Part shown: piece after piece, positions 40,036 to 42,781 of the stretch | How positions within the stretch are numbered: the stretch's first letter is position 1 | Layout: each line of letters opens with the position of its first letter | Assembly: GCF_009695605.1 (NCBI RefSeq) | Contig: NZ_VUNQ01000030.1 | Span: forward strand, 1-42,781 | DNA: 42,781 nucleotides | Source of the DNA: Tissierella pigra | Lineage (GTDB): Bacteria > Bacillota > Clostridia > Tissierellales > Tissierellaceae | Reading direction: 5' to 3' | Position numbers and translations under genes: made by a program | Notes under the pieces: generated by a model | What the model saw: only the letters and a program-made list of their open reading frames with translations | Told to the model about the DNA's origin: nothing | The model's database searches: none

Positions 40036-40584
40036 ATGAAGGAAACTATAAAATTAGGATTAATTTTATTTATTATTACTGCAGTATCAGCAGGAGTTTT
40101 AGCTATTTCTAATAATTTAACTAAAGATAAAATTGCAGAAATAGCAATGGCTGGTAGTATAGAGGCACTGAAAGAAGTGTTTGGAGAAGAAAATGATTTC
40201 AAAGCTTTAGATGAAGGAAGACTTGATGAAATAAAAAAAGTGAACGAATCTACTGAAGAAATATTTGAGGTATATAGTGGTGAATCTTTAAGTGGATATG
40301 CCATAAAGATAAGTTCTAAAGGTTTTGGAAAAACAAATTTAATTACCTTAACTGGTTTTTCACTAGATGGAAATATAATAGGTATGAGATTAGTAGAACA
40401 TTCTGAAACAGAAGGTATAGGTTCAAAAGCTACATTGCCAGATTTTACAGATAGATTCCAAGGTAAAAATGCTTCTGAGGAAATAACTGTGGACACTATT
40501 TCAGGTGCTACAATAACCTCTAAAGGTGTAATGTCTGGTGTAAATGAAGCTAGAAAAGTATTTAATGAACAGCTTTCAAACTAA
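40036..40584 (+). CDS. rnfG: Rnf complex subunit G (covalent FMN)
   Basis: The 182-aa product has one N-terminal membrane segment (about 6-26), a periplasmic-side domain, and the flavin attachment motif 'DTISGATITSKGV' near 152-164 (Ser-Gly-Ala-Thr with the FMN-bound Thr). Its ATG directly follows the rnfD stop. It passes electrons between flavins on the outside. Length is normal for clostridial RnfG. Confidence 0.96.
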   Translation: MKETIKLGLILFIITAVSAGVLAISNNLTKDKIAEIAMAGSIEALKEVFGEENDFKALDEGRLDEIKKVNESTEEIFEVYSGESLSGYAIKISSKGFGKTNLITLTGFSLDGNIIGMRLVEHSETEGIGSKATLPDFTDRFQGKNASEEITVDTISGATITSKGVMSGVNEARKVFNEQLSN

Positions 40585-40603
40585 TGTAAGTGAGGTGGAA
40601 AAA

Positions 40604-41209
40604 TTGAAATTATCTAAGATATTTAAAAATGGTATAATAAACGATAACCCTATATTTGTACAATTAATAGGTATGTGTTCAACATTAGCTGTAACAACGA
40701 ATGTTACAAATAGTTTAGCTATGGGTCTTGCAGTAATTGCAGTATTAGTAGGCTCAAACTTTGTAATATCTTTACTTAGACATGTAATTCCAGATAAAAT
40801 TCGTATTCCAGCATTTGTTGTTGTAATAGCCACTTTTGTTACTATTATAGAAATGTTTATGAAGGCATACGCACAACCTATTTATCAAGCTCTAGGCATA
40901 TTTCTACCCCTAATAGTAGTAAATTGTATAATACTTGCACGTGCGGAGGCTTTTGCTTTTAAAAATGGAATAATTCCTTCAATAGCAGATGGTCTTGCTG
41001 TTGGATTTGGATATACTATTGCTCTAGTTATTTTAGGAAGTATAAGAGAAATCTTTGGTGCAGGAACTTTTTTAGGAAAAACACTATTTGGAGCAAACTT
41101 CCAACCAGCAGGAATATTTGTAGCACCTGCAGGAGCTTTTATTGTTCTTGGACTATTAATAGGGGTATTTAACTTTGTTAGAAATAAAAAAGCTTCCAGT
41201 GAAGTTTAA
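40604..41209 (+). CDS. rnfE: Rnf complex subunit E
   Basis: The 201-aa membrane protein has six helices, with 'NPIFVQLIGMCSTLAVTTNVTNSLAMGLAV' spread over its first two and 'NCIILARAEAFA' in the middle. It pairs with RnfA as the inverted ion-channel core. The frame opens at 40544 inside rnfG, but the TTG at 40604 has GAGGTGG just upstream and matches the usual N-terminus ('LKLSKIFKNG'), so the shorter form was taken. Confidence 0.95.
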   Translation: MKLSKIFKNGIINDNPIFVQLIGMCSTLAVTTNVTNSLAMGLAVIAVLVGSNFVISLLRHVIPDKIRIPAFVVVIATFVTIIEMFMKAYAQPIYQALGIFLPLIVVNCIILARAEAFAFKNGIIPSIADGLAVGFGYTIALVILGSIREIFGAGTFLGKTLFGANFQPAGIFVAPAGAFIVLGLLIGVFNFVRNKKASSEV

Positions 41210-41224
41210 TAAGGAGGGAAAACA

Positions 41225-41797
41225 ATGAGTATTGCAGCAATCTTAATTAGTACAATCTTTGTAAATAACTATGTATTAGCTCAATTCTTAGGTATTTGTC
41301 CATTTCTAGGAGTATCAAATAAAATGGAAACTGCAGCAGGAATGGGAATTGCTGTAACATTTGTAGTTACATTATCATCTATAATTACTTATTTTATACA
41401 AAAATATATACTAGTAACTATGGGTCTACAGTATTTACAAACAATTGTTTTTATATTGGTCATAGCAGCATTAGTTCAATTTGTTGAAATAGTTCTAAAA
41501 AAAATATCTCCTACATTATATAACGCATTAGGAGTTTACTTACCACTTATTACTACAAACTGTGTAGTACTAGGAGTTGCAATTTTAAATATAAAAGAAG
41601 GATATGATTTACTTCAAACTACTTTTAATGGTATCGGGGCTTCAGTTGGATTTACTTTAGCTTTAATCCTCATATCAGGTATTAGAGAAAAACTTGAATT
41701 AGCAGATATTCCAGAGGCTTTAAAGGGTTTTCCTATAGCCTTAATAGCTGCTGGATTAATGTCCATAGCCTTTTTAGGTTTTAATGGACTTGTTTAG
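41225..41797 (+). CDS. rnfA: Rnf complex subunit A
   Basis: The 190-aa membrane protein has six helices and the family signatures 'NNYVLAQFLGICPFLGVS', 'LPLITTNCVVLGVA' and 'GFPIALIAAGLMSIAF'. With RnfE it forms the ion path and holds a membrane [2Fe-2S] cluster with the two Cys at the helix breaks (near 25 and 107). Preceded by AAGGAGGG. Confidence 0.96.
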   Translation: MSIAAILISTIFVNNYVLAQFLGICPFLGVSNKMETAAGMGIAVTFVVTLSSIITYFIQKYILVTMGLQYLQTIVFILVIAALVQFVEIVLKKISPTLYNALGVYLPLITTNCVVLGVAILNIKEGYDLLQTTFNGIGASVGFTLALILISGIREKLELADIPEALKGFPIALIAAGLMSIAFLGFNGLV

Positions 41798-41808
41798 GAG
41801 GGAAAAAT

Positions 41809-42618
41809 ATGACAGATATATTAAATCCAATGTTAGTATTAGGCGGAATGGGATTAGTTTCTGCAGTCCTTCTAGCCATAGCATCTAATGTATTTGCAGT
41901 AGAAATTGATCCAAAAGTAGAAGAAATAAGAACAGTACTTCCAGGGGCTAACTGTGGTGCTTGTGGGTTTCCAGGATGTGATGGTTTAGCAAATGCCATT
42001 GCTGAAGGAAAAGCATCTGTTAATGCCTGTAACGTTGGAGGTAAACCAGTGGCTGAACAAATAGCAGATATTATGGGAGTCAATGCTGCTAATGTGGATA
42101 GAAAAGTAGCTACAGTTCTTTGTCAAGGTAGTTGTAATAAAGCAAAAGAAAAGTTTAAATATGAAGGTATAAAGGATTGTAGGGCAGCCAATATACTGCA
42201 AGGTGGAAGTAAGGCTTGTTCTTTTGGATGTTTAGGATGTGGAACTTGTAAAGATGTTTGTCAATTTGGAGCTATAGAAATGATTGATGGAATAGCATTT
42301 ATAAATAAGGACAAATGTACTGCTTGTATGAAATGTATTGAAGTATGTCCTAAGGCTATTATTGAATTAGTTCCATACGATAATGAATTTATTGTAAAAT
42401 GTAAGAGTAAAGATTCAGGTAAGGAAGTAAGGCAAAAATGTAGTATTGGATGTATAGGTTGTCAAATATGTGTTAAAAATTGTCCAGAAGAAGCCTTTAG
42501 TTTTGAAAATAACTTGGCAAAAATTAACTATGAAAAATGTATAAATTGCGGAATATGTGCTGAAAAATGTCCGACAAAAGCTATATATGGTAATAAAGTT
42601 GAAGATTTAGCAGACTAA
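41809..42618 (+). CDS. rnfB: Rnf complex subunit B (ferredoxin-accepting, Fe-S)
   Basis: The 269-aa product has an N-terminal membrane helix (about 8-28) and the Fe-S domain 'NCGACGFPGCDGLA' near 49-62, then four ferredoxin-type cysteine clusters ('CLGCGTCKDVCQ', 'CTACMKCIEVCP', 'CIGCQICVKNCP', 'CINCGICAEKCP'). It takes electrons from reduced ferredoxin and hands them to the rest of the complex. GGAGGGAAA before the ATG. Last gene of the operon; a terminator begins 1 bp after the stop. Confidence 0.97.
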   Translation: MTDILNPMLVLGGMGLVSAVLLAIASNVFAVEIDPKVEEIRTVLPGANCGACGFPGCDGLANAIAEGKASVNACNVGGKPVAEQIADIMGVNAANVDRKVATVLCQGSCNKAKEKFKYEGIKDCRAANILQGGSKACSFGCLGCGTCKDVCQFGAIEMIDGIAFINKDKCTACMKCIEVCPKAIIELVPYDNEFIVKCKSKDSGKEVRQKCSIGCIGCQICVKNCPEEAFSFENNLAKINYEKCINCGICAEKCPTKAIYGNKVEDLAD

Positions 42619-42650
42619 TAAAGAGCCTTAAAGGCTCTTTATTTTATTAA
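42619..42650 (+). terminator. Terminator of the rnf operon
   Basis: A perfect 9-bp stem TAAAGAGCC/GGCTCTTTA (42619-42627 and 42633-42641) with loop TTAAA is followed by TTTTATT. Confidence 0.9.
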
Positions 42651-42696
42651 ATTGTGATATGAGACAATACATTTGTGACAAGTAAATATGAAAAAA

Positions 42697-42756
42697 GGAA
42701 AGACCTCTGATATAATGTTGTTTACCATAACAAACAAAAATCGGAGGGATCTTTCC
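42697..42756 (+). promoter_or_regulatory. Hairpin over the start of the last gene, with internal promoter
   Basis: GGAAAG-A-CCTC-TGAT (42697-42711) can pair with ATCG-GAGG-GAT-CTTTCC (42740-42756), giving a 14-bp stem with one internal loop. The right arm contains the ribosome site GGAGGG. A TATAAT at 42711-42716 sits at the end of the left arm, so RNA begun from it (about 42723) lacks the left arm, while read-through RNA has it. Confidence 0.55.
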
Positions 42757-42758
42757 TT

Positions 42759-42781
42759 ATGAAAACAATTATAACAGAAGA
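42759..42781 (+). CDS. Start of a gene cut by window end, possibly a transposase
   Basis: An ATG at 42759 opens a frame that begins Met-Lys-Thr-Ile-Ile-Thr-Glu and runs out of the window after 23 bp. GGAGGG precedes it by 10 bp. The leader hairpin (42697-42756) that hides the ribosome site from read-through RNA is typical of insertion-sequence transposase genes, and this gives the only hint. Seven residues are too few to name a family. Confidence 0.4.

Noticed and set aside
1-42781. CRISPR array
   Set aside because: No regularly spaced repeats of 24-40 bp were seen, and no cas gene is present.

Overview
The window looks like the chromosome of a low-GC, anaerobic Firmicute, probably a clostridial or Tissierellia-type bacterium. 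The sequence is AT-rich, genes carry strong AGGAGG-type ribosome binding sites, and there is a complete rnfCDGEAB operon, which is typical of such anaerobes. The species cannot be read from the sequence. The window has two halves that meet at a tRNA-Leu gene near 23.0 kb.

The left half (about 1-23,190) is accessory DNA, most likely an integrated mobile element or stacked elements whose left end lies outside the window. From left to right it holds: (i) two secreted proteins, one SLH protein with a CHAP/NlpC-like C-terminus and one with two copper-amine-oxidase-N-like repeats; (ii) a plasmid-like block on the minus strand with a small ribbon-helix-helix protein, a probable antisense RNA, a 330-aa unknown protein, a serine resolvase beside a palindrome-rich region, and a zinc-ribbon protein; (iii) a tight seven-gene defence operon (5600-16088); (iv) a scattered module with a MerR-like regulator, a small unknown protein, a large XRE-type protein, a methyltransferase with an N-terminal HTH, an unknown 128-aa protein, and two diverged copies of a ~120-bp non-coding repeat; (v) an excisionase and a 501-aa tyrosine integrase ending next to tRNA-Leu(CAA).

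The defence operon is the highlight. A small HTH protein is followed by a PLD-SNF2 helicase, a DUF4391 protein, a four-helix membrane protein and a cytosolic partner that resemble KwaA and KwaB of the Kiwa anti-phage system, and then a complete type III restriction-modification pair (Mod and Res). All genes run the same way with gaps of 1-36 bp. The promoter carries a perfect 7-bp inverted repeat between -35 and -10. This reads as a Kiwa-like unit embedded inside an extended type III R-M locus, under one switch.

The right half (about 23,240-42,650) is ordinary core chromosome: polA, coaE, a membrane-anchored lytic transglycosylase, an oligopeptide-binding lipoprotein, tRNA-Leu(GAG), two ABC-2 export modules around an ECF sigma factor (one permease is fused to an M1 metallopeptidase), apt, and the six rnf genes of the ion-pumping ferredoxin:NAD+ oxidoreductase. 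Just after the rnf terminator the start of a further gene, possibly an insertion-sequence transposase, is cut off by the window end. Its ribosome binding site lies in a hairpin that only read-through RNA should form.

At the junction, a 41-bp copy of the 5' half of a second tRNA-Leu(CAA) lies 188 bp from the intact gene. This suggests that a host tRNA was split by integration and that the intact copy may have come with the element.
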